Source: Thysanoteuthis rhombus
Taxonomy: Eukaryota > Mollusca > Cephalopoda > Oegopsida > Thysanoteuthidae
NCBI GenBank assembly: GCA_963457665.1
Contig: OY735225.1
Coordinates: forward strand, 108,501-172,500
DNA length: 64,000 nt
Reading direction: 5' to 3'
Of this stretch, positions 25,171-38,532 are shown one piece after another (the stretch's first letter is position 1; each line of letters opens with the position of its first letter). Below the pieces are notes generated by a model. That model did no database searches, was not told the origin of the DNA, and saw only the letters and a list, made by a program, of their open reading frames with translations. The position numbers and the translations under genes were made by a program.

Positions 25171-27450
25171 GAATTCTTGTTTCCTGTAACTGATGCAACC
25201 AGGTTATTTGAACAGGGCCTTAATTTTATAATCCATTTCATAATAAAATTCATCTATTGTAAAATTAAAAATGTATGTTCTATTTATGTACGACAAAATT
25301 ATGTATCTAATACATATATGTTTCAACTTATACACTACGTAAAACAATTTTGAACAAAAGAAGAATTGCAATCTTTATTACAACACAAGTACAAATAATT
25401 AATACAACATTTTATTGTAACTACATCCCTAAAGATTTTCAGCCAACAGCTAAATCATATATAATGTGTCTATACACATACGAACGTATATATATCCAAA
25501 AGTTCTTGAATTTTTTTGATTGAGAGATACCTTTTCGTATCCTCCGTACATTTATGTATTCCCACACTTTTGGCCATCCACTATCTCCGAAAGTTATCAA
25601 ATAATTCCAAAGACATTTTTTCAGGAAGGGATTAGCCTACTATAGAGCGTAAAAATCACATTCAGATAAAAATGTAAAAAAAGGTATTATTTTAACTATC
25701 ACTGAGATATTTTTGTTTTTTGGTTGTAGTTTCTTAGATGAAGGTAAAGAAATTGGAGAAAATGGACAAAAATATTTCCGTGAATATGAGCTATCTTGGA
25801 AAATACATTGAAAATAGGAAAACCAATGATATCATTGGAATCATCTCATCAAACTACATCAGAAACGACCATAAAATCAATATGAAAAAAATGACATTCA
25901 AAATCACATTTTTGGCATATATAGGCTATCTTGTAGACCTGTAATCCCGGTAAATATCAGCTCTTTCCATACATATGAGCTATATCGAAGAATATGTTGA
26001 ATATAAAAAAATAATGATATCATTGGAATCAGTGCATCAAACTACATCAGGGATGTCCATAAAATCGATATGTAGAAAAAGCATTCAAAATCACATTTAA
26101 GGCATGTATAGGCTATGTTTTAGAAGTGCATTTGAAGCAAATATCGGCTATTTGCAAGAATTGCATTTTCAAAAAATATGACCAATCTAAAAAAATACAT
26201 CGAATATAGCAAAACCAATGACATCATCGGAATCAATGCATCAAATTTCATCAAAAACTCACATAAAATCAATATGTAAGAATGACATCCGAAATCACAT
26301 TTTTGGTATGTATAGGCCATGTCGTAGAACTGCATTTCTGGCCAATATCGGCAATTTCTGTGATTATGAGCTATCTCGAAAAATACATCGAATATAGCAA
26401 AACTAAGGACATCATTGGAATCAGGGCATCAAACTACATCAGAAACAACCATAAAATCGATATGCAAAAATGACATTCATAATCACATTCTGGCATGTGG
26501 CAAAAGTTCATTTGAAGCAAATATCGGCTATTTGCAAGAATTGCATTTTCCGAAAATATCAGCTAACTCAAAAAATACATTGAATATAGCAAAACCAATA
26601 ACTTCAATCGAATCAGTGGTTCAAACTACATAAGAAACGACCATAAAATTGATATGTAAAAATGACATCCAAAATCACATTTTTGGCATGTATAGGCTGT
26701 GTCGTACAACTGCATTCCAAGCCAATATTGGCTATTATCTGTGAATATGAGCTATCTCGACAAATACATAGAATATAGCAAAACCAATGACATCATTGGA
26801 ATCAGTGCACAAAACTACATAAGAAACAACTATAAAATCGATATGTATGATTGACATTCAAAATCACATTTTTGGCATGTATAGGCTATGTCATAAAACT
26901 GCATTTCCAGCAAATATCGGCTATTTGCAAGAATAGCATTTTCCAAAACTATGAGCTAACTCAAAAAACAAATCGAATATGGCAAAACCAATAACATCAT
27001 TGGAATCAGTGCATCAAACTAGCGGTTGAATTCTTGTTTCTCATAACTGATGCAACAAGGTTATTTCAACTGGGTCTTAATTTTACGATTAATTTCACAA
27101 TACATCTATTGTAAAATTAAAATCATATGTTCTATTTATGTACGACAAAATTCTGTATTCGATATATATTTTTGTGCACTTATATACTAGGCATGAACAA
27201 TTTTAGAGAAAGAAGAATTACGATCTATATTATTATCTCCGACTGGTATCATTGAATTCAGATGACATTTTGTCAAGAAGGTGTTGGCCTACTATAGAGT
27301 ATAAGGATCACATTGAGATTAGAAATGTAAAAAAATGTCCTTATAAAATCCTTGTACTCTTTCACTGAGATATTTTTGTTTCTCAGATGTTGTTTCTTAG
27401 ACGAAGGTGAAAAATTGAATAAAATTGACAAAAATATTTATTCTTGAAAC
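25171..27450. repeat. Satellite array framed by direct repeats, unit 2
   Basis: Counterpart of 8,725-11,010, nearly base-for-base identical to it; I noticed only a handful of substitutions. Monomers of about 190 bp run from 25,735 to 27,020. Confidence 0.75.
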
Positions 27451-27599
27451 TTTTACATGTTTTATCTAGAATACAATCAAAAGAACAAATTTGAGTAACA
27501 GCATTTAATTCTATTATAGAAATTTATAACAAGAATAGAAGTTTCAAGCCGAAAAATAACCGATAAAACATTCATTTTTATGAGGGTTGAAAATTGGAC

Positions 27600-27932
27600 G
27601 AATTGTGGGCAGGGGCCAAGTCAGACCTAGTGCCGCCACTGACATACATAATAGTGAATACAAATTTAAGAAGAGGCGAAGAAACTGGCGCCATAGGCAG
27701 GCCCTAGGTTACTTGGCGAGCCAGACAAGATGAACTTGAATGCCCTTAGCGACATCAGGTCTGATTTTGTTGTGATAAGAAAAAAAATTTTTCTGTGAAA
27801 GAGTCTTTCAAAGCGTAGCTAAATCAAAACAAATCAAAAGGATAATTGATGACTCGGGAAAGATGAACTTGTGCCCTCAAGAACACCTGCTGTCATATGG
27901 TTGTGATATTCTCCCAATGCATAGCCTAACTG

Positions 27933-27995
<63 letters not shown>

Positions 27996-28002
27996 TATAT
28001 AT

Positions 28003-28095
<93 letters not shown>

Positions 28096-28340
28096 CCCAG
28101 TTATCATTGACCAGGTGATGTGATGCTATGAAGGGAAGAGGAAGCGTGACTTGATATTCCAAATGTTGTGTCACGGCACCCGAGAGTGAATTTCTTCCCC
28201 CTGATATTCAAATAGACATGACACAGCGTCGGGTAGTGACAATCTCTTATCCATTCGACCGACTTAGGAGGGTTGGGGTCATAGTCTTCTCTTCTAAAGT
28301 CTCAGCTGGGCTCTTTGTGTTTCGTGAGGGTAAAGACATG
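27600..28340. repeat. Inverted interspersed repeat plus (AT)n tract, unit 2
   Basis: Counterpart of 11,160-11,900. AT tract at 27,935-28,092 with a different arrangement of the CACA interruptions. Confidence 0.65.
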
Positions 28341-29626
28341 GTTGCTATTTTGGTTGCATATTGTAGCCAAATTCGGGAAAACTTGCCTTTCTGAAAAGCA
28401 TTTGGCCATCAACTTTCTTTTTGGCAAAACTTTTTTTCCAAACAGATATTTAGGAATTTGTTTTATATTTGTTTTCCATTTAATCTCAACAATAATTTTG
28501 AAAAAAAAGAAAAAATAGGTACTCTACTTTTTTTCAATTTGTATAAGTTTTGATTCCTTTGAGCTATATGGAAAAAAAATTCCCCAGTCCTTCCTCTTGT
28601 TGATTGATCACCCCTAATAATATCTTAATCTTTAATAAAAAGTAAACCTTCACCGAATTTGTGTCCTCCTCCCCTGGAAATATATCCTCTTGTTTACCCT
28701 CCCCCAACAAATATATCCATTTACACCCCGCCAACAGATAACAATTAGTACACAAAAGAAATGTAATAAAAGTAGTAACTCTCTCCCCTTAGTATATTTT
28801 TGTCTCTTCTAGAGGTTATTACAGAAGGTTGGGCATTACCTTTGGTCAACACGACGTCATTTCCAGTCATCTCCTTTATAATGGATGGCATATCATCCCA
28901 GTGTGCAATGTTTCCCTGCATTCACACGTGCTCTCGATGGAAGCAACGACTCAGAAATCTATCATCTCTGATAATTGACCACCAATATGTATATATATAT
29001 ATATATATGTGTGTGTGCGAAATTGTGGATGGGCGTGTGTATGCTGTTGTACATGTTATGTCTGCTTGTGCATGTGTGTGATTGTGTGCCTGTTTGTGTG
29101 CGTGCATGTAAAAGAGTACGTTTGGGTTTGTGTGCGTGTGCAGTGTGTGTTGGTTGGTGGGTATACATACTTATGGATATACATACTTCGACGCAACATT
29201 GATGCCAGTTTATATAGATAAAACTATTTTTATGCAAATTTCAGTTTGTTGTTGTTATTTCCGCATTTTTTCCCACTGCAGAGAAAAACAGCCGGTAAAA
29301 CTTATTCTCTTATCGACAATAAATACGCAGAGAGAAAGAGAAAAAATATATTTCGTTTTTCTTTCAAAGAAAACACAAGTAAGTAAAATGACACAAATAA
29401 GCACAGAAAGAAAGATACAAAAAAACAGAGTAAAAAGAGAAGCCAATTACTCCAAGCCAGTATTGCCAAATTCATTTGCAAGTTCATATCTAAAATTCAG
29501 TAAAAAAGAAAAAAAATCTGAAAACATCTAGATTCACCAGGTACATACAGGGATATTTTGCCAAATTCAATTGTAGGCTTACATTTAAAATCCAATAAAA
29601 AACATCTTAAAACATCTAAATTCGAT

Positions 29627-29680
<54 letters not shown>

Positions 29681-29940
29681 ATACATTCAATGGTGAGTGC
29701 AGCTTTAATTAGCGTGGAAATCGATTTAATGATGTTGAGGTATTTCAGGACAAATTAATGTCACTTGATAAGGGGATCAATTTAAGGCAAAATCACGCAA
29801 TTATATGTAAATAAAAAATCAGTGAGTTGTATTTTATGCATTTTAAAATTTTTTCTACGGATACCAAAGTTTGATCTCAAAAGTTCAATAAACCACAGGA
29901 TTTATCGAACACTCCAACAACCACTGCCTTCGAGAGTTTG
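28341..29940. other. Intergenic with microsatellites, unit 2
   Basis: Counterpart of 11,901-13,499. (AT)n at 28,987-29,008 and 29,629-29,677. No gene seen. Confidence 0.45.
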
Positions 29941-31710
29941 AGTTTAGTTCATGTTACGTAAGCAGAGCATATCCTCAACAGGATTTTAAAAGACAAAATT
30001 ATTGGGGATTACATTTACATATCAATTATTGTTAACTTTTCAATTCATTTAAATTTTCTGGTTTAATATATCTATTTTGATTTGGGATGAAAAAACTAAG
30101 ACAAAGTTCAATTCTTGATAATTTCACATTCATCTGAATTTTTGAAGTTTTTATCAAAATTAGGAATTGGGATGAAAAAAAAAATTAAGAAATAAACATG
30201 CAGGTAATAAGTACACAACATTTAATAAAATTCATATATTTTATCAAATAATATGATATTTTAGATTGAAAATGATATCAAGTTTTTTTCAAAAGGTTTG
30301 AAAAGGAATTTTAAAAAATAGAATGCATGTAAATTGCCGACAGAATTTGCTAAAATGGTTTTTGGAATATCACTTATCAGAACATGCATTTATCATGAAA
30401 AGAAGTAAAAAGTGAATCAGATTCATCATGATCTATAAATTATTTCTAATTTTTACCTTCATTTTTACTCAAAATTTGATGTTCTTATTTTGACTCGGTT
30501 CAAAAACAACTGGAGAGAAGGATGGAAATAAAACATAGTGAACTTGTAATGAGATTTTTGAGTATTGATCATTAACTTCCTTTGAATATTTTGTGGTCTT
30601 ATAACTCTAACTTTGAAATTATGGTAGAATTAAATAATACTTAAAATATAATGATATTCACTTTTTTTTTGTCAATTGTTACTAATTTTTACATTCATCC
30701 TATTTATTAGTTTGAATCACAAATTATTCTTGAGATGAAAAAAATAGATAAATAAAAATGACCAGAAAATCAAGATGCTTAATAAAGGGAATTATGGAAC
30801 CCTGAACATAACCCCTTTTTCTTAATCACAATTCCTACCGACGATGAAAAAAAAAATGAAATAAAACAATTACAATGTCGGTAAATAGTAGGCAAAAAAC
30901 AACAAATTGTATTTTATTTTATAATTAGAAATCCGTTTTACTTTCAACACCAACTTCGAGGTTTTGACACAGGATAAAAAAAACAACTAAGACCTGAAGA
31001 TGCAGCTAAACATGAAATGCAATAAGTTACGTTTCATTTCTTAATCGTTGTTACATTCTACCTTCATCATATTTTATGATTTTTATCACATTCTGGACTT
31101 GGGCTAAATAAAAACAATAGTTAACAAAGTTTAATGAGATTATTTGATTCATTTATGTATTAGTACTTCTCAACCTTATCTTAGTTTTGAAGGCTTTTTT
31201 TTTTATCACAATTCTGACTCTGGATGAAAAAATCATGAAAAAATCAAGATGCAGGTGAAAAAGAGGTAAAATTCATTAAATTATTTTTATTGTATTATAT
31301 AATATTCGTTTTCACCTCAAGCTTCAAATTTATGGTTTTATTGCAGTTTTGACAAAAGATTGAAGAAAAAAAAATTAAAAATTGAAGATGCAGGAAAATA
31401 GTAAGCAAAATGTAATGATGTGCATTTTATTTACTTGATCATTTGAAGCCTTAATTTTAGAATTATTTTTTTCTTTTCTTTATAACATTTTGTGCGAAAA
31501 AAAAAACCATGATAAATTGGATGAAATTTATGTGATCTGGTTAATCATCACTCCCGCTTACCTTAATTTGTAATTTTGTAAATACTTCTAAAAAATGACA
31601 ACACAATTATGATTTACATTCTTCTTTTAAATATAATTTAACGCCCAAAGAAAAACAAAAAAAAAAACAGCGAATTAATGCGAGAGTAACGGATAATATT
31701 TTCAAGTTTT
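29941..31710. repeat. Degenerate minisatellite array downstream of H4-like copy C
   Basis: Counterpart of 13,500-14,842, but it retains roughly 400 bp (about 31,290-31,700) that unit 1 lacks. Same recurring landmarks. Confidence 0.55.
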
Positions 31711-32250
31711 AGTACGATGTAGGAAAGATCATCTGAATTGTAAAGTATCAGACATTTGCTTAATTAATGTTTAAAAATTTTACCGTGTAAGATACTTTTA
31801 AAAAAAATGGATGTATTTATCTACTTACTTAAAAGTCAGGGGGAATGTAAGCATGATAAATTTAATAAATGACAACAGGTGCCATTTCTTATTTACATAT
31901 AGAAATATAATTTTATTCACTTCAATTTTAAATTGTAAACAATAAAAAAAAAGTAAATGTAATTTTTGTTTTGAAAGATTCAAATAATGCCAAATGAATG
32001 TATCCATTTACTTATTGAGGAGTTTATCAGTTTCAAATTGATAAACCAAGTAATGTTAGATCCAAGATGGAATTGATATTTTGAAAGATACAATTGACCC
32101 GTAATAACTTATCTAAAAATGTACGTAGCAAAATATGGGATTTGAAAAATTTCCTTTCATTCTAATTTCAAAATGAGAGACTGTAATACAAGAGTAACAT
32201 TGTATAACATATTTTGGAATAGAGTGAGAAAATGTTCGTGGAACGTGGCT

Positions 32251-32342
32251 GGCCCTGAAAGGGGCCGTTATGAAAAAAATATTTTAAAATTTGACCTCCG
32301 AAATCTTACATTTCGTGCAAGAGTCCTAGAGCAATGTATACG
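32251..32342 (-). pseudogene. Relic of a second H4-like histone gene, unit 2
   Basis: The minus strand keeps GGCCCC TTTC AGGGCC (32,266-32,251), a histone stem-loop with one mismatched pair. Upstream, 32,342-32,309 translates as R-I-H-C-S-R-T-L-A-R-N against R-E-R-C-S-K-I-L-A-R-N in the intact protein. This is the best preserved of the three relics. The N-terminal half and helix 3 are missing. Confidence 0.65.
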
Positions 32343-33567
32343 ATGGTTAAAGTTTTATCACAGTTTTGACTCGGGAGAAAAAACAAAACAATTAAACACT
32401 AAATTTTCAACTTCATCTTATTCCTTAAGTTTTTGAATCACACTCAAATACTTTGATTGACATATATTTTATTTGGTTCATTACTGCCACTTGTGTCTTT
32501 CTTTAGGAATTCATCTATACTTAGCTAGATAACAACTCCACAATGATGATTTACGTCCGTTTCTGATGTGAAATAATGTCAGAGAAATCAATTAATACCA
32601 GTGTAACGAATCATATTTTTCAGTTTTAGTTCAATGCAGCTTGGCCATCTGAATTGTAAAGTAACACATATCAGTGAAATGTATTTTATCTTTATAATTA
32701 GTACTCGTCTTTTCCTCACGCTTCATCTTGAAATTTCTTTTCACACTTTTGACACGGTAGAAATTTAGAAAAAAACAATTGAAGATGCAGGTAAATATTA
32801 CAGAAAATGTAATGATATTAATTCAATTTTCCTAATAAGTGCTAGTATCTACCTTCAACTTACTTTTTAATTTTCTAATCACATTTAGGACTTTTGATTC
32901 ATTTATCTCGACAATGAATTTTGCTAAAAAAACAACGATATGGTAATGATTTATGCCCTTTCAAATATAATCTGATGTCAGAGAAATCAATTAATACCAG
33001 AGTAATAATCATATTTCCAAGTTTTAGCCCAAAGTAGCGAAAGCCATCTGAATTGTAAAGTAACACATATTTACCAAATCGTTGTTTCAAAATTTCACAG
33101 TCAAATACTTTTTAATAGATCAATGTATTCGTCTACTGACTTACTGATCATCGGGTATGTAAGATTGTAGAATTTAATCATTAGCAACAGGAGATATCTT
33201 CAACTTACATAGACAAAAAACTGATTTTCTTCACTTGAATAATAAATTGTAAATAATCAAAAAATGCATGCGTACTTTTGCCTCGGAAATATTCGAATAT
33301 TGCCAAATAATGTATCCATTTACTTATTGTGTAGTTTATCAGTTTAACATTTGTGAAGAAAAATATTATTATATCGAAGAAGGAAATTATATTTTTAAAA
33401 AAAACCACTTCTGACCTGTAATGGTTTCATTAAAAAGTGTACATAGCAAAATATACGATTTAAACGTTTTGTTTTTCTCAGATTTCAAAATTATAGAGCG
33501 ACTTCTTTGAGTAAGAGTGTACTATACATGTTGTAACTATGAGAAAAAGTTTTCGGAGAAAGTGGGT

Positions 33568-33583
33568 GGCCCTGAAAAGGGCC
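33568..33583 (-). promoter_or_regulatory. Histone 3'-end processing stem-loop, copy C
   Basis: Same perfect stem-loop and ACCCA flank as copies B and D, 48 bases after the stop. Confidence 0.92.
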
Positions 33584-33631
33584 GTTATGAGTAAATATGT
33601 TTTATATTTACTCGCTGAAACTTTACAGAGA

Positions 33632-33937
33632 TCAGCGTTGTGTCTTGATGGCATGGACAATGTCCAACGCACACACGGGATCTTTGACGATGTTTTTGCC
33701 ATCACGAATAATTAAAGACTTGTAAGCATACATTGCATTTGCAGCATTACGGGCTAGAATTTTAGAGCAACGTTCACGTCGTTCCTCATCAGATTTAAGC
33801 GCTGAAAGTGATTTGAGATCACCTTCTCCCTTGATCAGTGAGGGGTTGGAACCCTGAACATAATCTCTGAGTATCTCTCGATGACTCTTGCCACGTTCAT
33901 TCTGAAACTGCTCTCCTGTTCCTTCGTCTCCAGACAT
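33632..33937 (-). CDS. Divergent histone H4-like protein (copy C)
   Basis: Complete 101-codon intronless gene, ATG at 33,937. No coding difference from copy D was seen; copy B differs at two silent sites. The copy sits in the truncated third unit with only about 520 bases of its own upstream sequence before the inversion junction, but that includes all recognised promoter elements. It faces away from copy D (head to head, starts 4.6 kb apart). Confidence 0.85.
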   Translation of the reverse strand: MSGDEGTGEQFQNERGKSHREILRDYVQGSNPSLIKGEGDLKSLSALKSDEERRERCSKILARNAANAMYAYKSLIIRDGKNIVKDPVCALDIVHAIKTQR

Positions 33938-33989
33938 GATGAATGCTTGGTAGTGAAAATCTTATGAGCTGGCTGACTGATAGCTTTCC

Positions 33990-34152
33990 TTTTTATACAG
34001 CTCCGATATTAGTTTAACAGGCAGCAGTCAGCGCAGAACGTAGGCTCCTAGTTCAGGTGTGTGCTTAGTTGAATTTTCATTGGTTACAAATTACACACAT
34101 TTTTGTTTTTGAAAATTTGAGCGCGAAAATATCAGCAGTTTGAGCGCGAAAA
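33990..34152 (-). promoter_or_regulatory. H4-like promoter, copy C
   Basis: Minus strand: TATAAAAA at 33,997-33,990, CCAAT at 34,083-34,079, and E2F-type TTTTCGCGC at 34,129-34,121 and 34,152-34,144. Confidence 0.6.
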
Positions 34153-34461
34153 TATCAATAGTTTGCAAGCCGCATGTCTCTGATTCCAACGTATCAGTAA
34201 GCACATTCCATTACTCGCCAATTACAATGAAAGTGGAGATAAGTGAAAATTGAAGAAGCTTCCTTTTAGTCGATTATTTATTACAACTTTTTGAATTCAT
34301 TTAAACTTTTTACTTGTTTCATTGCAGCGTTGACCTGGGATAGAGAACGACTAAAGAAAAAGACAGAAATATACAGTAATAAAAATGTGATGTGATGTTT
34401 TTTACCATTTAGCAGTGATTTTTTTTACCATTTCTATTATTCTTTGACCTCATCCCAATTT

Positions 34462-34507
34462 ACATTTGAACTACTATTATCCTTTCAACTGATACTTTTG
34501 GTCAAAG
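34462..34507. other. Inversion junction with filler sequence
   Basis: Unit 3 stops after catcccaattt. The next 46 bases resemble a diverged piece of the region near 3,460-3,490. From 34,508 the sequence is the reverse complement of unit positions from about 4,078 downward. The breakpoint joins two units head to head. Confidence 0.7.
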
Positions 34508-37500
34508 GAATTCATCTCGAGAGGAATATTTGATGTGGGAAGTAAGGTAGATTCTTTGGACATTTATTTCCAATTTATTTAAAATCATATCCAATAAGGC
34601 TCCCGAATTGTGGTTCTCGCTAAAAAGTGACAATTTTCACACAGCAGGAAAAGAAAGACCGAGAAAAAAAAATTAGCTACTTTAAGCTAGCAAGGAAGTA
34701 ATCTTCCAAATATTTACCACGTTCATTTCATTGCCTTCTTTGCCTGAATAGTACGAGGAAAGATCTCAATGGATTAATTGTTCCTGATCAATTTCACTAA
34801 CAAAAATGAGGACAAATTTTGAAAAATCTTTTAATTGTACAGAATCTAAATACTATACTACTTAGCAAGTGCATAGCAAAATCAGTAAAAAGTTAAAGTT
34901 TGAAGTTTTAGTTGTTGAAACAAATCTTGAAAGCTTTTCGACTGACACTTCTGAGAAGGCAAATTCGTCCAAAACTGTTCAGATGTACAAGTGTTCAGTT
35001 TTTAAATGGTTGGAATGAATTTAAAAGTGTTGGACACAATATATGTATTTGTATTAGTTAAATACGTACTTTCATATAGTATCTTAATTTTGACAAAAAA
35101 CATCAGTATAAAGGATAACATTAATTTCGAATGTTCCAACTATGTTTGTATTAATCATATATGGAATTTCATATGGTATCTTAATTTTGACAGAAAACAT
35201 CAGTTGAAAAGTTAACAGTAGCTCCAAATATTTCTTCTGACCGATGATTTTTGTCCATAAACGATTGTAACTTGCATAGATGTGAGTGAGGATTTTGTTT
35301 CGTTTGTCTTCAAGCGAAGACTACGCGATGTATTTTCGCTCAACTAAATTATTAAAAGAAAGGAGTTCTATTTGAATCCAGTCTTGTGGCTCTTGTTCCT
35401 TCTATTGCTGCCACTGATATGCAACCGTGAAATGAAAAACGTTATGGCAGAGAATATGGCGGAGAACTTTACAATCGAGAAGGTTGATTATTTCTAAAAC
35501 TGCAAACAAAAAGTATATAAATCAAACTTCTTGATGATAAGATATATCAAATAAAATTCATGTTGTTCAAATATTGATTGCGATTTTGTGCTGCTTATTT
35601 ACAGGATTACATTTTTTTTACAATAATTTCATATTGCCCATTATGACAGGTATTCAGCTGATTCGTTAAGTTTTTCATTTTGTATATATAATTCCAACAA
35701 AGTTAGAAGAGGTATATGTATTTTGGCTTGTCCGTCTGTCCACTCACTATATCTAAATGATTTCAATGAATTTTAATGAAACTTTATGGATGGGCTTTGG
35801 AAGCGTTGACCAGATTCGGGGGATGATTTGTTTTCAATTGGAAGATATTTTTTTTAATTGTTCTGTTGCAAAAAAATACTACGTGGTAAAGAAAGAGTTG
35901 AAATTTTTTTTATATATTCTAAGTTTTCTCCCTTGTTTTTCTGAATCTTCATTACAGCACAAGGAAAGGCTCTTATAAAATGAAGTGTAAACCTTTGATT
36001 GTACATTTTAGGATTAGTGAAAGAGCTATCATTCCTTGTTGTATTTCCTTTTTTAGTAGTCAATATATTCTTTTCCAGTGACAAAATATGTACACACTTT
36101 TAATAGTGAATCAATACTTTTTCAATCAAACTCAGTAAAAAATGCAATGAAAGATGTTTGTTGGGAATAGACTTTAAAAAGATATGTATGTGCACGAGCG
36201 TTGTGACTGCTACAACCTAAAAGATAACTGGTTGATGCGTAAATGTGATCGTGTCTCTTTAGAAAAAAAATGCCTGAAACTTCATAAGAATTCATCTTAT
36301 TGTGAGACTTCTTTTTTTTCCATTTGCAATGAGAAATATTTTAGATTTGTTCTGAACCGATGGTTGGCTATAGAATGACTTCTGGTGACTTCAAATGATT
36401 TCCAAACTTAGCTGATATGGGAAATTGATTAATTTTGATTCTATGTCAAATATTAGGTCAATAGGCATTATGAATTTAGCGTGAAAGAGGCATGGACAAA
36501 CAAATATTACTATAGATTATATGTTGCATCAGGGGGGCGTCCCATATGATATTTTTGGGGTGTGCATGCCTCTAAATTTCGATTTTGCAGAATAAGCGAA
36601 GAAATTTTGGAGAAAATTCAGTTTGATAAACTTTTGTAAAAAAAATTATGAAATTCTTCTAAATTATAACAAAGATGACACACATCGTAATTGTGTAGTT
36701 GTTTTGAAGCCTGAGTCCATTTGAAATGAATCAAGTAAAAAGTTGAACGTAAATCATAGTAACGATCAATAAAATAAAATACATCTCATTAAATCTATCC
36801 CTCTATTTACAAGTATTTAATTACTTTACAAATTTAATCTGGGATTGAAAACTAAGAAAAAATGTGAATATCATACAATTTTAGCAACTATTTAATTCCA
36901 ACGAAATTTGGTTGTTTAATACTTTGACCAAATCAAATTAATAATACGACGCTTTCAATATCGAATACGAGGTATAAAATAGTAAAAATAGTCACTAGTG
37001 GTATAAATTTCATTACATTTTTGCTACTTTTTATGTCTATCTTTTTTTTATTTTGATAATGATAGAAAACTTAAAGTTTGAGATTAATTACTTTTTCAAG
37101 TTTTTTGAAGGGAAAACTAATGTGAATATCATTTAATTGCAACTAGTATTTAATTTTATATTGTTTTCTCAGTCTGAATCAAATTCCATTTTCACTTCTA
37201 TTTATGTCTGTCCTTTTTGTAAATTTTGATAAAAAACTAAAAGTTTGAGATTAAGTTTTTTTTTCAGAAAAAAATGTGGATATCAAATAATTACAATTAC
37301 TTTTTAATTTCATCGTAATTTTATGTTGCTTTCTCAAAGTAAATAAAATTTGTGATTAGACGTAATATAGACTCTAAGGTAAGAAGTAGTAAAAATAGTA
37401 AGAGAAATCACTAATGGTAGAAATAACATTATGATTTAACTATTATTTATGTCCATCTTTTTCTAAAATTCTGATTAAACCTAAAAATTCAGGATAGAAG

Positions 37501-38317
37501 TTTGAAGAAGAGAAATTTTCAACAAAAACATGTTAACAGCATAGAAGTTTAACAACTATTTATTTCCATTTTAATTTTTTTGTCTTATTTTCAGACGAAT
37601 TCAGATCACTATTAAGACCTATATTATATCGAATCAAAGGTAAAAACTAGTAAAAATATTCGTAAAAATCACATTACATTTCATCACTATGTATTCCCAT
37701 AGTCCTTTTTTAATGTTTATTTTGTTTTATTTTTAGACGAAATCAAATTTTCGATGAGACACATTCAATATTGAATTTATGGTAAAAAGTTGTGAAAATA
37801 ATAGCACACATCACTAGTGGTAGAGATCACATTACATTTTCACTACTATTTACTTCCATCTCTCTCTCAAACTCAGATTGAAAACAAAAAGATTGAGATA
37901 AAGTTTTTGAAAAATAATTTTTGTTAAGAAAAGATGGAGTGAATATCATTAAATCACAACTACTATTTTATTCCATCGTGTTGTTACGTTGTTTTCTTAA
38001 CCGAAATCAAAATTGGGATGGGGTCAAAGAATAATAGAAATGGTAAAAAAATCACTGCTAAATGGTAAAAAACATCACATCACATTTTTAGTACTGTACA
38101 TTTCTGTCTTTTTCTTTAGTCGTTCTCTATCCCAGGTCAACGCTGCAATGAAATAAGTAAAAAGTTTAAATGAATTCAAAAAGTTGTAATAAATAATCGA
38201 CTAAAAGGAAGCTTCTTCAATTTTCACTTATCTCCACTTTCATTGTAATTGGCGAGTAATGGAATGTGCTTACTGATACGTTGGAATCAGAGACATGCGG
38301 CTTGCAAACTATTGATA

Positions 38318-38480
38318 TTTTCGCGCTCAAACTGCTGATATTTTCGCGCTCAAATTTTCAAAAACAAAAATGTGTGTAATTTGTAACCAATGAAAATTCA
38401 ACTAAGCACACACCTGAACTAGGAGCCTACGTTCTGCGCTGACTGCTGCCTGTTAAACTAATATCGGAGCTGTATAAAAA
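38318..38480 (+). promoter_or_regulatory. H4-like promoter, copy D
   Basis: Two E2F-type TTTTCGCGC sites (38,318-38,326 and 38,341-38,349), a CCAAT box (38,387-38,391) and TATAAAAA (38,473-38,480), in that order. Transcription is predicted to begin about 30 bases after the TATA box, giving a 5'UTR of only about 30 bases, typical of replication-dependent histone genes. Confidence 0.62.
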
Positions 38481-38532
38481 GGAAAGCTATCAGTCAGCCA
38501 GCTCATAAGATTTTCACTACCAAGCATTCATC

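Larger units (their letters stand above)
1..34461. repeat. Tandem array of ~16.9-kb units carrying the H4-like gene
   Basis: Unit 1 (1-17,011), unit 2 (17,012-33,883) and truncated unit 3 (33,884 to about 34,461) are collinear in the same orientation. Corresponding landmarks are offset by 16.4-17.0 kb, the shift changing at two deletions: about 400 bp missing from unit 1 at 14,842, and about 630 bp missing from unit 2 at 17,480. Identity is very high in 9.3-12.6 kb of the unit and lower elsewhere. Confidence 0.95.
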
